Below, in pieces: positions 1-11,259 of a DNA stretch of 64,000 nt. Source of the stretch: Methanobrevibacter sp. (GTDB taxonomy: Archaea > Methanobacteriota > Methanobacteria > Methanobacteriales > Methanobacteriaceae); NCBI GenBank assembly GCA_017434525.1, contig JAFRFD010000009.1, positions 1 through 64,000 on the forward strand, given 5' to 3'. The stretch's first letter is position 1. Every line of letters starts with the position of its first letter. The notes under the pieces were generated by a model. It was not told the DNA's origin, ran no database searches, and saw only the letters and a list, made by a program, of their open reading frames with translations. The position numbers and the translations under genes are program-made.

Positions 1-3000
1 ATCAATTGTAATGACCGGAGTTACCTGTCTGACCTCAAATGACCTGTTAACCTTATCAGTGTTGTTGACATTATATTTGGCATCACCGGAGTAATTAGCC
101 CAAACTGTGTAATTATCAGCAGCCAAACCATCAACAATCCAGTTAACTTTACCCTCTGAGATTGGCAGAGTTACATTTCTGGTCTCATTAATCCTAATAG
201 TAATATATCCAGTTGCACCAGATGTAATAGTCACAGTAATATTGGCTTTTTGGCCATAATCAATATCCTCAACTGAAATAACCATAGTAGTGTTCAATTT
301 AGACATTACAAAGGTTTCGGTGTCATTATAGCTTGACTTGTATTGATTATCACCAAGATAAGTTGCATGGACATAGTATGTGCCGTTACCGAGACCTTTG
401 ATTTGGACAGATCCTCCACCTGTACTGTTCAATTCAATTGTGTAGTTTGTACCGTTGACATTGACAGTCACATGTCCTGTAGCATTGTTTTGGACTTGAA
501 CTGTGATTGTAGCATTGCTTCCGACAGTATTTCCGGTTGCAGTCACATTCAATTGTGAATTACGTTTGAGGACTTTAAATTGATCTGTTGTATGATTAGC
601 TGCGTAGTTTGCATCACCAATATAGTTTGCATAAACTGTCTTGTTTCCATAAATCAGATCAGATAATGTGAATGTCGCATTTCCGTTTGCATCAATTATT
701 TCTGTTTTGTTGATTCCGTTTATTTCTAATGTAATGTTTCCGCTTGCACCGGCAGGAACGCTGACAACAATGGTTATAGTGTCCCCTACATAGATGTCAT
801 GAACATATATGGTCATTGGAGTCGGATTAACAACATGAGCAGGAGGATAGACTTCAAAGTCTGTTGAATTGACATTACCATTATAGTTGGTGTCTCCGGA
901 GTATGTCACTTCAACTGTGTAGTTTTCACTTGGAAGAACACCTGCATCCCAGCAGTATGTTCCGTTTACAAGTTCAACGTCCTCCAATACTTTGTAAGTA
1001 TCATTGATTTTGAGAGTTACTGTTCCTGTCGCATCTGATGGAAGTATTACGTTGATTATGGTGTGATTTCCATATGTTACGTTATCAACATCAATCTTGA
1101 TGTCAGGAGTCACTTTAGATACATTGAACAGTGTTGTATTTGTGCCTGAGAGGTATTTTCCGTCTTCATAGAAGTATACTGTCACATTGTATACTCCTAC
1201 TTTAAGGCCGGTCACATTGATGATTACATTACCTCCTTCAATTTCACCATAGTATTTGGTTCCGTTGATTGTGACCTTAATGATTCCTTCAGCATCATCC
1301 GGAAGAGTTATGTTGAGTTTTTCTGTTTTTCCGTAGGTAATGTTGGTCATGTTAATGTTTATTGTTGGCAGGTATTTGCTTACAAGGAATGTGTCCTCTA
1401 CCCTTCCTCCGGTGAGGTTTTTGTCACCGTCATATATTACAAGCACATAGTTGGTTCCTTTCGGAAGGTTTGTTACATTTAATTGTGCTCTAGATTCATT
1501 TAATGTTACATTATATGGCTTACCGTTGACATAGATTGTAACATTTCCAGTGCCGTTTACATTAACTGTTACATTTATGGATTCTGTCTCGTTTATCATT
1601 ATGTCGGACACATTGAGAATGATTGATGCGGGATCCTTGTGAAGCATTGTAAAGTCTGTTGAGTTTGTGCTGTTCAGGTAATTGCTGTCCCCATTATATG
1701 CTGCATTGATAGTGTAGTTTCCAGGAGCAATGTTGTCAACAATAATAAAACCTTTACTGTTATTAATGTCCACTGTGAAGGTTCTTCCATCGATTTCCAG
1801 AGTCACATTGCCTGTAACATCAAGAATATCATCATTGAAGACTGTAAGATTGATGTACAGGTTGTATCCTTTATCCTCCACATCAAATGTTATGTTTGTT
1901 GGTAGCTTGTCTACAATGAAAGTGGCAGTAGTTCTGCTTGGCAGATAGTTGTCATCACCCCAGTATTTGGCAAGAACTTCATATTCGCCGGCAGGCAGGA
2001 ATTTACCCCATTTTAAGCTACTTACATTAATTAGTCCACCTTTATATTCACTGTCAAGAGTTATGTTGTCATAGAATGTATCATTGATATATATTGATAC
2101 GATACCTGTTGCCGGTTCAACCATGGACACGTTTATTGTAGTGTTCTGGTGGTAATCGATGTTGTCTGCATCTGCATTAATGTGTGATGCTGATTTGGTA
2201 CCGTATACCTGTTCAATATAAGTGTAGTAATCCTCATTTGTCAGGAATGCGAAAACATTGATTTGATTGTTGGTGGCTCTTAGGATATCTCCGAATTTTG
2301 AAGCTGACATGCGTCTTTGAGATGAGCCTGTTGTACCTACATTAATAACTATCTGACCGTTTACATCTGTTAAAATTTCATTTCCATAATAAAGTTGATT
2401 GTTTTCCAAATCATAGATTCCAATTGTAATGTTTTGACCTGCTTCAACCATTGAAGAGGTTGTTGTGGCAGTTAGTGAATCTGTACCTGTATTTGCAGTT
2501 CCTGCATAATCCCAATATGTCACATTACCCACAGCTATTGGAGTGGATGTGGAAGTTACATAAATCGCATTTAACAGGTTGTCCCATCCTTTGAATGTTA
2601 TTGTAACCTGAGTATTTGCGCTGTTCACTTCAATGTCGAGTGAAGCGGAATTAGCCCTATTTTTGATGAATGAAGTGTTGGTTATTGATAGTGCAACATT
2701 TGTGTAAATTGCAGAACCCCTTTCAGCTTTGTTTAAAGTGAAATTTGAATTGTTGATTGTCAATGAGTAAGTGTCGGCATATATTGCACCACCATATTTG
2801 GCAGTGTTGTTAATGCAAGTTAAATTATCAATCATTCCTTCTGAGGCTTTCCAGTAAACTGCACCGCCATAATTGGTTGCAGTACAGTCAGCAATTGTTG
2901 AGTTTAATAATTTATTGTCTTTACAGTTATTTGCATTACTTGCTTTGATATATACCGCACCACCGTCTTTTGCAGAAGCGTTAGTTATGGTAAAGTTAAC

Positions 3001-6000
3001 TAGAACATTATTTGCTGCAACCCCTTCATTTTTATTATCATCAGCAATATAAACCGCACCACCAAATTCTGTAGCTTTTGAGAGAGATATTGTAAAATTT
3101 GTAAAATTATTATTTGAACCCGTATTTGCATTATTGCCTAATATATAAAGTGCTCCACCCCATTGGGCACTTACATTATTCATTTTTACATTATTCATAG
3201 TGAGTGATGAAGTACAATCAATATAAATTCCTCCTCCACCTCTAGCATAATTTGAAGTGCCCTTAGCTATGGAATTGACAATTTCAACATTATTTAAAAC
3301 AGTATTTGAAGCTGAATTTTTAAAGTAAATGGCTCCTGCACTTTTTGCTGATTCAGAATTGTTAATGAATATTTTAGTCAAGTTTCCATTGTTTCCTTGC
3401 CAGTAAATAGCACCACCATAACCACTAGAACGTGTATCATTAACAGTTACATTGAAAACAGTACCATAATTTCCTGTCCAATAAATAGAACCTCCATCGT
3501 TAGCATAAATGTTGCTGTTAATTGTTGTATTATATAACTTTCCAGAGCCACCAGTCCAATAGACAGCTCCACCGCCACCATTTGAGTGAGAATTATTGAT
3601 GTTTGCAAAGTTTAAAGTACCGTTATAACCTCCCCAAGAAATAGATCCTCCAGCTCCAGAGCTCATTGAATCTGTAATATTGATATGATGAATATTAGTA
3701 TTACTGCCCTCTACATAAACAGATCCACCATTGCCTTTTGATTCTGTTTTCCTGATGACTATGTTATATATATTTGAATTTGAACCATGGACATAAATTG
3801 AACCACCATTGCTTTTGGCATAAGAATCATATATTGTTGCATTTGCAAAAGCAATATTGCCTCCTTCCATATATATTGAACCACCAGATGTTGCTTCAGA
3901 TCCATTGATATTAATATTCTTAAAGGAGGTATTTATGCATCCGTATAATGCTATTGAACCACCATATACCGCATAACAATCAGTGAAATTAATATTCTCC
4001 AAGATAGATGCATTTGTTCTTAACTGAAGAGCGCCTCCATAACCATTACCCGAACTTTTAGTTGTACAATTAATAAAAGTAATGTTGATTAATTTCATGA
4101 CTGATGGTTGGTCATTTTGAACTTCATTTATAGACATGGCTCCACCACCGACATTTCTATCAGAATCATTAGCTAGGTTATTCTCAAATCTAGCATTTGT
4201 AATCTCCAAACCGAAAACCCTTTTTATTTTTATTGCACCGCCATATTGAGCAGAGTTATTTGTGAAATTACATCTATCCATGGTTATGTTATAATTATAA
4301 AATTGGTTACCATAGTAAGCTCCACCTTCTCTTGCATGATTGCCATCGAAAGTGGTGTTGATTATTGTAACATTTCTTGCATTTTCAATGTAGATGGCAC
4401 CACCGGTTCCTGCAGTATTATTATTGAAATGTGAATTCTTGATAGTTGTATTCTGACAAAGTTCGGAACAAATTGCACCACCATGAGGTGAATAATTTTC
4501 CTCAAATGTACAATTGTTAATAACAGTGTTTCTAGCTAGCAAGTCACCCATTTCTTTAGCCAGCCCAATAGCTCCGCCACCTCTACGATCTTGACCTGAT
4601 GAAGCATTATTTCCTCTGAAATATGAATTCTCGATTAACCCATGATTTCCGGTCCAAAATATAGCTCCCCCTTGAGCTTTGAAAGTGTTTGTTACTCCAC
4701 TTTTATAGACGACAAAATTATCTATAAATCTAGAATTATTGATATATCCACCTATAGCGTTTGACCAGTAAACAGCACCACCATTACCGCCAGGAGCTGC
4801 AGAAGTGCTTGAAGCAGAATTATTTGTGAAGTTAGAGTTTAATATGCGTCCGTAATTACTTTCACCCCAGTAAACAGCACCTCCATCATTACTAGCATGG
4901 TTATTTTCAAAATTAGATGAATCTATCACACAATAAAGAGTGTTTATGTCAAATCTTACTGCACCGCCTAAACCTTCAGTAGCATTATTGTTTTTAAATG
5001 TTGAACCGTTAATTGTGGTATTATGGCAGTTGATCAGATATATTGCTCCACCACCAGTAGTTGCATAGTTATAAGTGAAGTTTGAATCAATGATATTTGT
5101 TAACAAACCATTTACATATATTGCACCTCCGCTGACGGATGCATTGTTGTTTTCGAAATTGGATGTTTCAACAGTGGTTTTGTATCCTTTAATGTAAATA
5201 GCTCCACCATACCCATTATCAACTGAACAGTTGGTGAAATTTGAGCCTTTGACTGTAGTATTTTCACCATCAATGTATATGGCTCCACCATAAAGGTTAG
5301 CGCCAGTTCTGTTGAAATTAGATTTAGTGATATTCACACCGTGACCTTCAACATAAATAGCTCCACCGATAGCACGATTATTATAGTTTGCATATGTTTC
5401 TGTGAAGTTAGATGATGATATAACTGCATAGTTACCTTCTACGAAAATTGCTCCACCACCATCAGTTTCATGACCAAATGCATTTGTTAAATTGAATGAT
5501 GAACCAGTGATATTTGCATTTTCTCCAGTGATGTAAATTGCTCCACCAGATACAGTAGCATTTGAATCTGTCACATGTGAGTTGGAAATTATTGCGTTTT
5601 CACCAAGTATGTAGAATGCTCCTCCGTTTGAGGTTGTATTACTGTTGGTACAGGTTGCATTATTGATTGTGACATCATTTCCCTGTACAAATATGATTCC
5701 ACCTTCTTGAGCCCTACAGTCGTCAAAGGTACAGTCCAATACATTTGTGCTATTACCTAAGATATACAATGCTCCACCGTATGGCAAGTCATCGCCATCA
5801 GCATTTAATGTAGTGTTTACACGGCAGTTTTTAAACTCTGATTCTGTAATATTTACATTGTTTCCTGTTACAAACATCGCTCCACCATTATATGAAACGA
5901 AACTATTTGTGATTTTTGTTTTGTTGACTGACATGTCATTAGCAGTAAGGGAAATGGTACCTCCTTTTGAATGGGAAGTGCCACCACTTATACCTTTGTT

Positions 6001-9000
6001 GTCTTCACAGGTAATGTTGTAGATTGTTCCGAAATCACCTTCCCAGTTGATTGCTCCACCGTCATCTAAAGCAGTGTTATTTTTAAATGTTGAGTTGTGC
6101 AGTTCACAATGTTCACCAAAAATGTACAATGCACCTCCATCTTTAGTGGAATTGCTGTTTTCACATAATAACTTATTGAGAGTTGCATTGTCACCTGCAA
6201 CATAGATTACACCACCATAATTGGCACTGGAGTTTGTGAAATTGGAATTGTCTATTGTAGCATTGTTTCCTGCAATATATATTGCACCACCATCCTTTAT
6301 AGCTCCAGTATGGTTGAATGTTGAGTTTATTACTTTACCCAAGTTTCCTTCAAGGTATATTGCACCACCATACTGTACAACGACAGTTCCCCTTTGGTCG
6401 TTTCTTTTGAAGTGAGAATTGGAAACTGTGTCGTTGTGACCTGAGATGTAGATTGCACCACCGTTTGAGTTTGAATATGTTTCTTTCAGAGTACAATTGT
6501 CTATAGTTCCGTTGTCTCCGCTTAGATAAATTGCTCCACCGTCACCAGGTGCTCGGCAGATTTCGAATGTTGAATTGTGGATGTAAACCTTGTGTCCTTC
6601 AACGTATATTGAACCACCGGAGCTTGCCTTACTGTTGTCGAATGTGGAATGTGTAATATTGTTGTTATCACCTTTTACATAGATATCTGCACCGATTGAG
6701 TCTTCGGATACATCCTGTGTGAATGTTGAATATTCAATTGTGTTTCTTTTTCCGCTGATGTAGATTGCACCACCGGAAGATATAGCTTCGGAAGTTTTAT
6801 AGTGTACTGTACAGTTTTTGAAGCTTGAGCCTGTGATGTTGTTGTCATCACCTTCAATATATATTGCTCCACCGTAGCTTGGCACGTAGTAGTCGAGAGA
6901 CTTATAGTGGATGTATCCGGTTGCTTCACAGTTTTCAAAGTCCACATTGACGGTTGCATTATGTCCTATGATGTATAATGCACCACCGTTTGTGAATGCT
7001 GAACAGTTTGTCATGTTTGAGTTCAGGATTTCGGAATTGTTTCCTGCCACACAGACCGCTCCTCCCTTGTTGTTAGGTGAGGAAATGCGGGTGAAATTAC
7101 AGTAGTCCACTTTTGCACGGTTTCCTTCAATATAAATAGCTCCACCGTCACCGTCATCAATTGAAATGTCCTCAAATATGGAATGGTCCACTGTTGTATT
7201 CAAACCGCTGATGTAAATGGCTCCACCGTCTCCGCTGTATGCAACGGTTTTTGTAAAGTTGGAATAGGAAACTGTTGCATTTGCCCCAGTGATATAAATG
7301 GCACCTCCGCTTATGTGGGAGTTCATGGAAGAGAAGTTACATTCGGTAATGTTGTTATAGTTACCGTTGATGTATATTGATCCCCCAAATCCGGTGGAAG
7401 CATTGTTGTATGTTAAATTTGAATTTTTAATTGTGTTTTCCATACCATTTATGAAAATTGCTCCACCGGAGGCTAGAGCATAGGAGTATTTGAGGTTTGA
7501 ATCTGTTATGGTTGCATTATGACCGTTGATGTATATTATACCACCGTTTGTGTTTGCGTGGTTGTGGGTCAGATTGGAGTGTTCCATATGGGTTTTATTA
7601 CCGTTGATGTATATTGCTCCCCCCAGGTTGGATTCACCATACTCGAAACTGGAATGGGAGATGTTCATGTTGTTTCCTTGAACATACAAAGCACCACCAG
7701 TGCCTGTTGCATTATAGAAGTTAAATACTGACTTGATGATTTTAGCTTCATCTCCTGAGATATATACTGCACCACCATTACCTGTTCCCGGACGTGTCTG
7801 TATTGCATTGGCAATATTTGAATGGCAGTTTGTTAAGGTGGTATTCACACCACCTGCATAGATGGCTCCTCCGTTACCACCAATTGCATTGGTGATTGTG
7901 AAGTTGGCGTTGGTGATATTGTTGTTGTCCCCTAATACATATATGGCTCCACCGTTACCGTTTTTAGCAAAACAATATGAGAAATTGGCATCGATGTTTG
8001 TTTCATTTCCGGCAAGATATATTGCTCCACCATTGGTTGCGTTAGTGTATTGGAAAGTTGAAGCTGTAATAGAAGCATTTTTACCGCCCACATAGACCGC
8101 ACCACCATTTAAAACCGCAATAGCAAATTTGAATCTGGATTTGGTAATGTTGGTATAGTTTCCTGCGATGTAGAGTATTCCACCGTTTCCGGCATTGCTC
8201 TGTGTGAAATTGGATTTTTCAATCACCGCACCGTCACCTGCAATATAGATTGATCCGCCTTTCGTATCGCCTGTGCTAGCTATCTGATTTGGATTTACAC
8301 CGTTTTGAGAGAAGTCTGAGATTGTAACGTGAGTTCCGGATCCTTCAATATATATAGCACCACCATTAATAGCGTAGTTTAAGGAGAATTTTGAGTTTGT
8401 GATGTTTGCATCATCCCCGTTTACATAAATCGCACCACCGTTTGCGCTTGAAGCGTTGGTGTATGTGAAATTTGTATCTTTAATAAAAGTATCGTTACCG
8501 TTGATGTATACTGCACCACCTGAATGTTCGGAGTAGGAAAAGGTGATGTTTGTGCGGATTATCTTCGCATCATTACCCTCAACATATATCACTCCTCCGT
8601 CGGTTGTTGCATGGTTACGTGTCAGATTAACGTCGATTATGCGGGTTTCATTACCGTCAACATAGATTGCACCACCGTATCTGGCTTCACCATATACAAA
8701 TGAAGCATCAGTGATGTTTACCTTTTCACCCTCAACAAATATTGCGCCACCGGAAGTTGCATTGTAACGTTGGAAATCGGAATATATGATTTTGGTATTG
8801 TTTCCTGCAATGTAAACAGCTCCACCGCTTTTTTTGGCAGTGCTGATATTGAACAGACAATCATAAATTGTACCGTTGACACCTTGCCATACTATAGAAC
8901 CACCATTACCGTTAGGGCCTACAGCATGATTGGCAGTGAAGTTGGTGTGATTAGCAGTACCGTTGGAACCAATCCACATGACAGCACCACCGGCATTGAC

Positions 9001-10662
9001 TGCCTTATTGCCTATGAACCTTGAACCTATCAGGTTACCATTACTTCCATAAACATAACCGGCACCACCATCATGACCAGCAAAGTTGTTTATGAAAGTT
9101 GTGTTTCTTACAACACCATAACTTACACGCACATAACCTGCACCACCGTCTCTGCCTGCATTACAGTTTGAAAGTGTTGAGTTGAACACACCTAATCTGC
9201 CCACATAACCTGCAAGTGCAGCCATAGCATTGGCGTTGATTGTGTTAAGGTATATTGCACCACCATCAACAGTGGCATTCTCACCATCAAACAGACAGTG
9301 GTCAATATGTGCTCCTACTTCAAGGTATATCGCACCCCCATAACTGGCAACATCATTAGTGAAGTTTGTGTATGTTACATCACAGAAAGTACCGGTAACA
9401 TACATACCACCACCATTTATTGCTCTTCCATTATTGAAAGTGGTGTTATACACATTACCGTTTGTAATGTTTTCAAGGTATAATGCACCACCGTTACCGC
9501 CAGTAGCATTGTTGCCATTAAAAGTAGAGTGTCTTATAGTACCATCAGTAGTGTTTACCCATCTGATAGCACCACCATCAGTTGCAGTATTGTTTATGAA
9601 ACGTGATAGTTCTACAGTTGATGAAGCACCTTTAAAGTATATTGCTCCACCAGAGGTTGCTGTGTTATTTGTGAAATTGGAATTTATCACATTTGCATAA
9701 TTACCGTCCCAATATATTGCACCACCAAATGCATTATTACCGGATGCATTGTTGTTGATGAATCTTGAGTCTTTAATAATTCCATTAGGGCATTGCATCA
9801 ATACTGCACCCCCACCATTATTAGTAGCGTTATTGTTTATAAAATCACAATTGATTATGCTAATCTCATCATTTTGAGTGGATCCGCCACCTGCGTGGAA
9901 AGCTGCCCCTTGAGAAGGTGCAGTATTGTTGATGAAATAGGAATCTGAAATAGTTAATTTGTTCATTTTGGATCTGAGCCTAATTGCACCTCCACCTGCA
10001 TTTGTAGCAGCGTTGTTGGTGAAATAACAATTTTTAATGGTACAGTCAGTACCGTAACCCCAAGCCAAAGCGGCCGCTACGTTTGCATTGTTAAATGAGA
10101 AATTACAGTATTCAATGGCACCGCTACCTATGAACTCCACTGCACCAAATGCGCTAGTATGGGTTCCTTCACTGCTAAATGCATTGACAAAGTTGATGTT
10201 TCTTAATGTAACATCGCCTACTGCGCGATGAACAATTTCTTCACCGGAATAAATTGAACCGACACCAAAAATCCTCGCTACGCCGCTTCCATTAATCGTA
10301 TGTCCTTGTCCATCGATAGTGATATTTTTATAGAATATTACTCCTTTCTTAAGCAAATCACTGTCGACTAGCTCGTTATAGGCATAATCATTTTCCAGAT
10401 AAACAATGCTTCCCTCTACAACACTGGCATCGTTTATCTTCGCATTCAGTGCCGTAAATGATCCGTCATCTGTAGCAGTTAACACCTCCCGTTCAGTTGA
10501 TTGCTGAAGCGCATTCACTTCAATTGTTTGTAATGTACTTTGATTGCCATTTGCAGATAGTGTAGTGTCATCTACGTTTTCATTTGCGGATACAAATGAC
10601 AATGACAGAACAAAACAGATTAACAAACTCAGTATTATCAATTTATGTTTGTTTTTTATCAT
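1..10662 (-). CDS. giant adhesin-like surface protein, C-terminal end missing (left edge)
   Basis: This is a secreted surface protein whose frame stays open from an ATG at 10662 to base 1, giving 3554 codons in the window. The start follows AAAAGAGGTTGC, a good ribosome binding site. Residues 1-26 form a signal peptide (basic start, hydrophobic core, ending near V-S-A). From about residue 60 to 2690 the protein is a long run of beta-helix repeats of about 20-40 residues with G-G-A-I/V-Y and S-x-F-x-N-N motifs, as in Pmp/pectate-lyase-like adhesins. A junction domain follows (nt about 2600-2180). Then come about eight Ig-like modules of some 90 residues, each ending in a Y-x-G-D-x-x-Y and F-x-V pattern. 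N-x-S/T sequons are very frequent. A role in attachment to partner cells or host surfaces is known for similar Methanobrevibacter proteins and is inferred here. The end of the Ig array and any anchor lie outside the window. Confidence 0.9.
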   Translation of the reverse strand, partial: MIKNKHKLIILSLLICFVLSLSFVSANENVDDTTLSANGNQSTLQTIEVNALQQSTEREVLTATDDGSFTALNAKINDASVVEGSIVYLENDYAYNELVDSDLLKKGVIFYKNITIDGQGHTINGSGVARIFGVGSIYSGEEIVHRAVGDVTLRNINFVNAFSSEGTHTSAFGAVEFIGSGAIEYCNFSFNNANVAAALAWGYGTDCTIKNCYFTNNAATNAGGGAIRLRSKMNKLTISDSYFINNTAPSQGAAFHAGGGSTQNDEISIINCDFINNNATNNGGGAVLMQCPNGIIKDSRFINNNASGNNAFGGAIYWDGNYANVINSNFTNNTATSGGAIYFKGASSTVELSRFINNTATDGGAIRWVNTTDGTIRHSTFNGNNATGGNGGALYLENITNGNVYNTTFNNGRAINGGGMYVTGTFCDVTYTNFTNDVASYGGAIYLEVGAHIDHCLFDGENATVDGGAIYLNTINANAMAALAGYVGRLGVFNSTLSNCNAGRDGGAGYVRVSYGVVRNTTFINNFAGHDGGAGYVYGSNGNLIGSRFIGNKAVNAGGAVMWIGSNGTANHTNFTANHAVGPNGNGGSIVWQGVNGTIYDCLFNISTAKKSGGAVYIAGNNTKIIYSDFQRYNATSGGAIFVEGEKVNITDASFVYGEARYGGAIYVDGNETRIIDVNLTRNHATTDGGVIYVEGNDAKIIRTNITFSYSEHSGGAVYINGNDTFIKDTNFTYTNASSANGGAIYVNGDDANITNSKFSLNYAINGGAIYIEGSGTHVTISDFSQNGVNPNQIASTGDTKGGSIYIAGDGAVIEKSNFTQSNAGNGGILYIAGNYTNITKSRFKFAIAVLNGGAVYVGGKNASITASTFQYTNATNGGAIYLAGNETNIDANFSYCFAKNGNGGAIYVLGDNNNITNANFTITNAIGGNGGAIYAGGVNTTLTNCHSNIANAIQTRPGTGNGGAVYISGDEAKIIKSVFNFYNATGTGGALYVQGNNMNISHSSFEYGESNLGGAIYINGNKTHMEHSNLTHNHANTNGGIIYINGHNATITDSNLKYSYALASGGAIFINGMENTIKNSNLTYNNASTGFGGSIYINGNYNNITECNFSSMNSHISGGAIYITGANATVSYSNFTKTVAYSGDGGAIYISGLNTTVDHSIFEDISIDDGDGGAIYIEGNRAKVDYCNFTRISSPNNKGGAVCVAGNNSEILNSNMTNCSAFTNGGALYIIGHNATVNVDFENCEATGYIHYKSLDYYVPSYGGAIYIEGDDNNITGSSFKNCTVHYKTSEAISSGGAIYISGKRNTIEYSTFTQDVSEDSIGADIYVKGDNNNITHSTFDNSKASSGGSIYVEGHKVYIHNSTFEICRAPGDGGAIYLSGDNGTIDNCTLKETYSNSNGGAIYISGHNDTVSNSHFKRNDQRGTVVVQYGGAIYLEGNLGKVINSTFNHTGAIKDGGAIYIAGNNATIDNSNFTNSSANYGGVIYVAGDNATLNKLLCENSNSTKDGGALYIFGEHCELHNSTFKNNTALDDGGAINWEGDFGTIYNITCEDNKGISGGTSHSKGGTISLTANDMSVNKTKITNSFVSYNGGAMFVTGNNVNITESEFKNCRVNTTLNADGDDLPYGGALYILGNSTNVLDCTFDDCRAQEGGIIFVQGNDVTINNATCTNSNTTSNGGAFYILGENAIISNSHVTDSNATVSGGAIYITGENANITGSSFNLTNAFGHETDGGGAIFVEGNYAVISSSNFTETYANYNNRAIGGAIYVEGHGVNITKSNFNRTGANLYGGAIYIDGENTTVKGSNFTNCSVDNGYGGAIYIKGYKTTVETSNFENNNASVSGGAIYVNGLLTNIIDSNFTYNYATTGGGAIYLINCHNTTINGSTFKNNNATEGLGGAVRFDINTLYCVIDSSNFENNHASNDGGAVYWGESNYGRILNSNFTNNSASSTSAAPGGNGGAVYWSNAIGGYINNSRFIDNFVVYKSGVTNTFKAQGGAIFWTGNHGLIENSYFRGNNASSGQDRRGGGAIGLAKEMGDLLARNTVINNCTFEENYSPHGGAICSELCQNTTIKNSHFNNNTAGTGGAIYIENARNVTIINTTFDGNHAREGGAYYGNQFYNYNITMDRCNFTNNSAQYGGAIKIKRVFGLEITNARFENNLANDSDRNVGGGAMSINEVQNDQPSVMKLINITFINCTTKSSGNGYGGALQLRTNASILENINFTDCYAVYGGSIALYGCINTSFKNININGSEATSGGSIYMEGGNIAFANATIYDSYAKSNGGSIYVHGSNSNIYNIVIRKTESKGNGGSVYVEGSNTNIHHINITDSMSSGAGGSISWGGYNGTLNFANINNSHSNGGGGAVYWTGGSGKLYNTTINSNIYANDGGSIYWTGNYGTVFNVTVNDTRSSGYGGAIYWQGNNGNLTKIFINNSESAKSAGAIYFKNSASNTVLNNVEIVNSIAKGTSNYARGGGGIYIDCTSSLTMNNVKMNNVSAQWGGALYILGNNANTGSNNNFTNFTISLSKATEFGGAVYIADDNKNEGVAANNVLVNFTITNASAKDGGAVYIKASNANNCKDNKLLNSTIADCTATNYGGAVYWKASEGMIDNLTCINNTAKYGGAIYADTYSLTINNSNFTLNKAERGSAIYTNVALSITNTSFIKNRANSASLDIEVNSANTQVTITFKGWDNLLNAIYVTSTSTPIAVGNVTYWDYAGTANTGTDSLTATTTSSMVEAGQNITIGIYDLENNQLYYGNEILTDVNGQIVINVGTTGSSQRRMSASKFGDILRATNNQINVFAFLTNEDYYTYIEQVYGTKSASHINADADNIDYHQNTTINVSMVEPATGIVSIYINDTFYDNITLDSEYKGGLINVSSLKWGKFLPAGEYEVLAKYWGDDNYLPSRTTATFIVDKLPTNITFDVEDKGYNLYINLTVFNDDILDVTGNVTLEIDGRTFTVDINNSKGFIIVDNIAPGNYTINAAYNGDSNYLNSTNSTDFTMLHKDPASIILNVSDIMINETESINVTVNVNGTGNVTIYVNGKPYNVTLNESRAQLNVTNLPKGTNYVLVIYDGDKNLTGGRVEDTFLVSKYLPTININMTNITYGKTEKLNITLPDDAEGIIKVTINGTKYYGEIEGGNVIINVTGLKVGVYNVTVYFYEDGKYLSGTNTTLFNVSKVTPDIKIDVDNVTYGNHTIINVILPSDATGTVTLKINDTYKVLEDVELVNGTYCWDAGVLPSENYTVEVTYSGDTNYNGNVNSTDFEVYPPAHVVNPTPMTIYVHDIYVGDTITIVVSVPAGASGNITLEINGINKTEIIDANGNATFTLSDLIYGNKTVYANYIGDANYAANHTTDQFKVLKRNSQLNVTATGNTVGSNATITVQVQNNATGHVTVNVNGTNYTIELNSTGGGSVQIKGLGNGTYYVHATYLGDNQYKSSYNDTETFVMSKLNTTMVISVEDIDYGQKANITVTITSGATGYITIRINETRNVTLPISEGKVNWIVDGLAADNYTVWANYSGDAKYNVNNTDKVNRSFEVRQVTPVITID

Positions 10663-10724
10663 TTTTTTGCAACCTCTTTTTAATTTAATTTCACAAAATA
10701 TAGCGAAAATCATCGCTTATACTA

Positions 10725-10757
10725 ATGTATATTTTTTATATCAAGTAATATATAATG
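10725..10757 (-). promoter_or_regulatory. probable TATA region of the left adhesin gene
   Basis: Read on the minus strand, this stretch contains TTATATATTA and TATAAAAAATATA, the usual look of an archaeal TATA element. It lies about 65-95 bases before the ATG at 10662, which leaves a short untranslated leader carrying the GAGGT ribosome binding site. Several A/T boxes overlap, so the exact element cannot be picked by eye. Confidence 0.45.
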
Positions 10758-11224
10758 TTTGTCTATTAAAAATTTAAAAAAAAATAGAAAATAATTAAAT
10801 ATTCCTAAAAAATATAAACAATTATGCAAAATTATACTTAAATAAATGAATAAAATAAAAATTAATGGAGATGTATTAAATCTTTTCAAAATGAAAAAAC
10901 GAAAATTAAACCACATCCAAAAAAAATCATGTAAAATAATCATTACCCAATTTAAAATCAAAAATTAAGACTATGTTCATAATTATTAAAAATAAATATA
11001 TATTATTCATAATTATAGAAAAAAATATACAATATAAATTATTAAATTTCGAATCTAATGTAAATTTGATTAATAAAACATAAAAGCGAAATAAGTTTGT
11101 TTCAATATATCAAAACAAATTAAAATCAAAATTTCATCCAAAAAACAATAATCAAACACCCGTGAAAAAATTAAAAAGAAAAAATGAGTTTTATAAAAAA
11201 TTCTATTGTAAAAATCTACAATAA

Positions 11225-11259
11225 AATATACAGAGAAAAAAGTGAAAAAAATAAGAAAA
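11225..11259 (-). terminator. T-rich stretch after the 7242-residue adhesin
   Basis: On the minus strand the bases just after the TAA stop read TTTTCTTATTTTTTTCACTTTTTTC. Archaeal RNA polymerase terminates at such T-runs without needing a hairpin. No clear stem was seen here. Confidence 0.5.

Larger units (their letters stand above)
10663..11259. other. AT-rich intergenic region between two adhesin genes
   Basis: This stretch of nearly 600 bases is extremely AT-rich and contains no convincing gene. It should hold the promoter of the left adhesin (a TATA-like run near 10725-10757) and the termination zone of the 7242-residue adhesin (T-runs on the minus strand near 11225-11259). A 79-codon minus-strand frame at 10722-10961 is almost entirely F, I, L, N and K and looks like a by-product of base composition. 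Confidence 0.7.

Noticed and set aside
1-10662. Broken or frameshifted left adhesin
   Set aside because: The frame is open without a stop from the ATG at 10662 to base 1, and the translated repeats continue in register. It is cut by the window and not broken.
10722-10961. 79-codon minus-strand frame in the first intergenic gap
   Set aside because: Almost only F, I, L, N and K, in a stretch of nearly pure A/T, with no ribosome binding site. It looks like chance.
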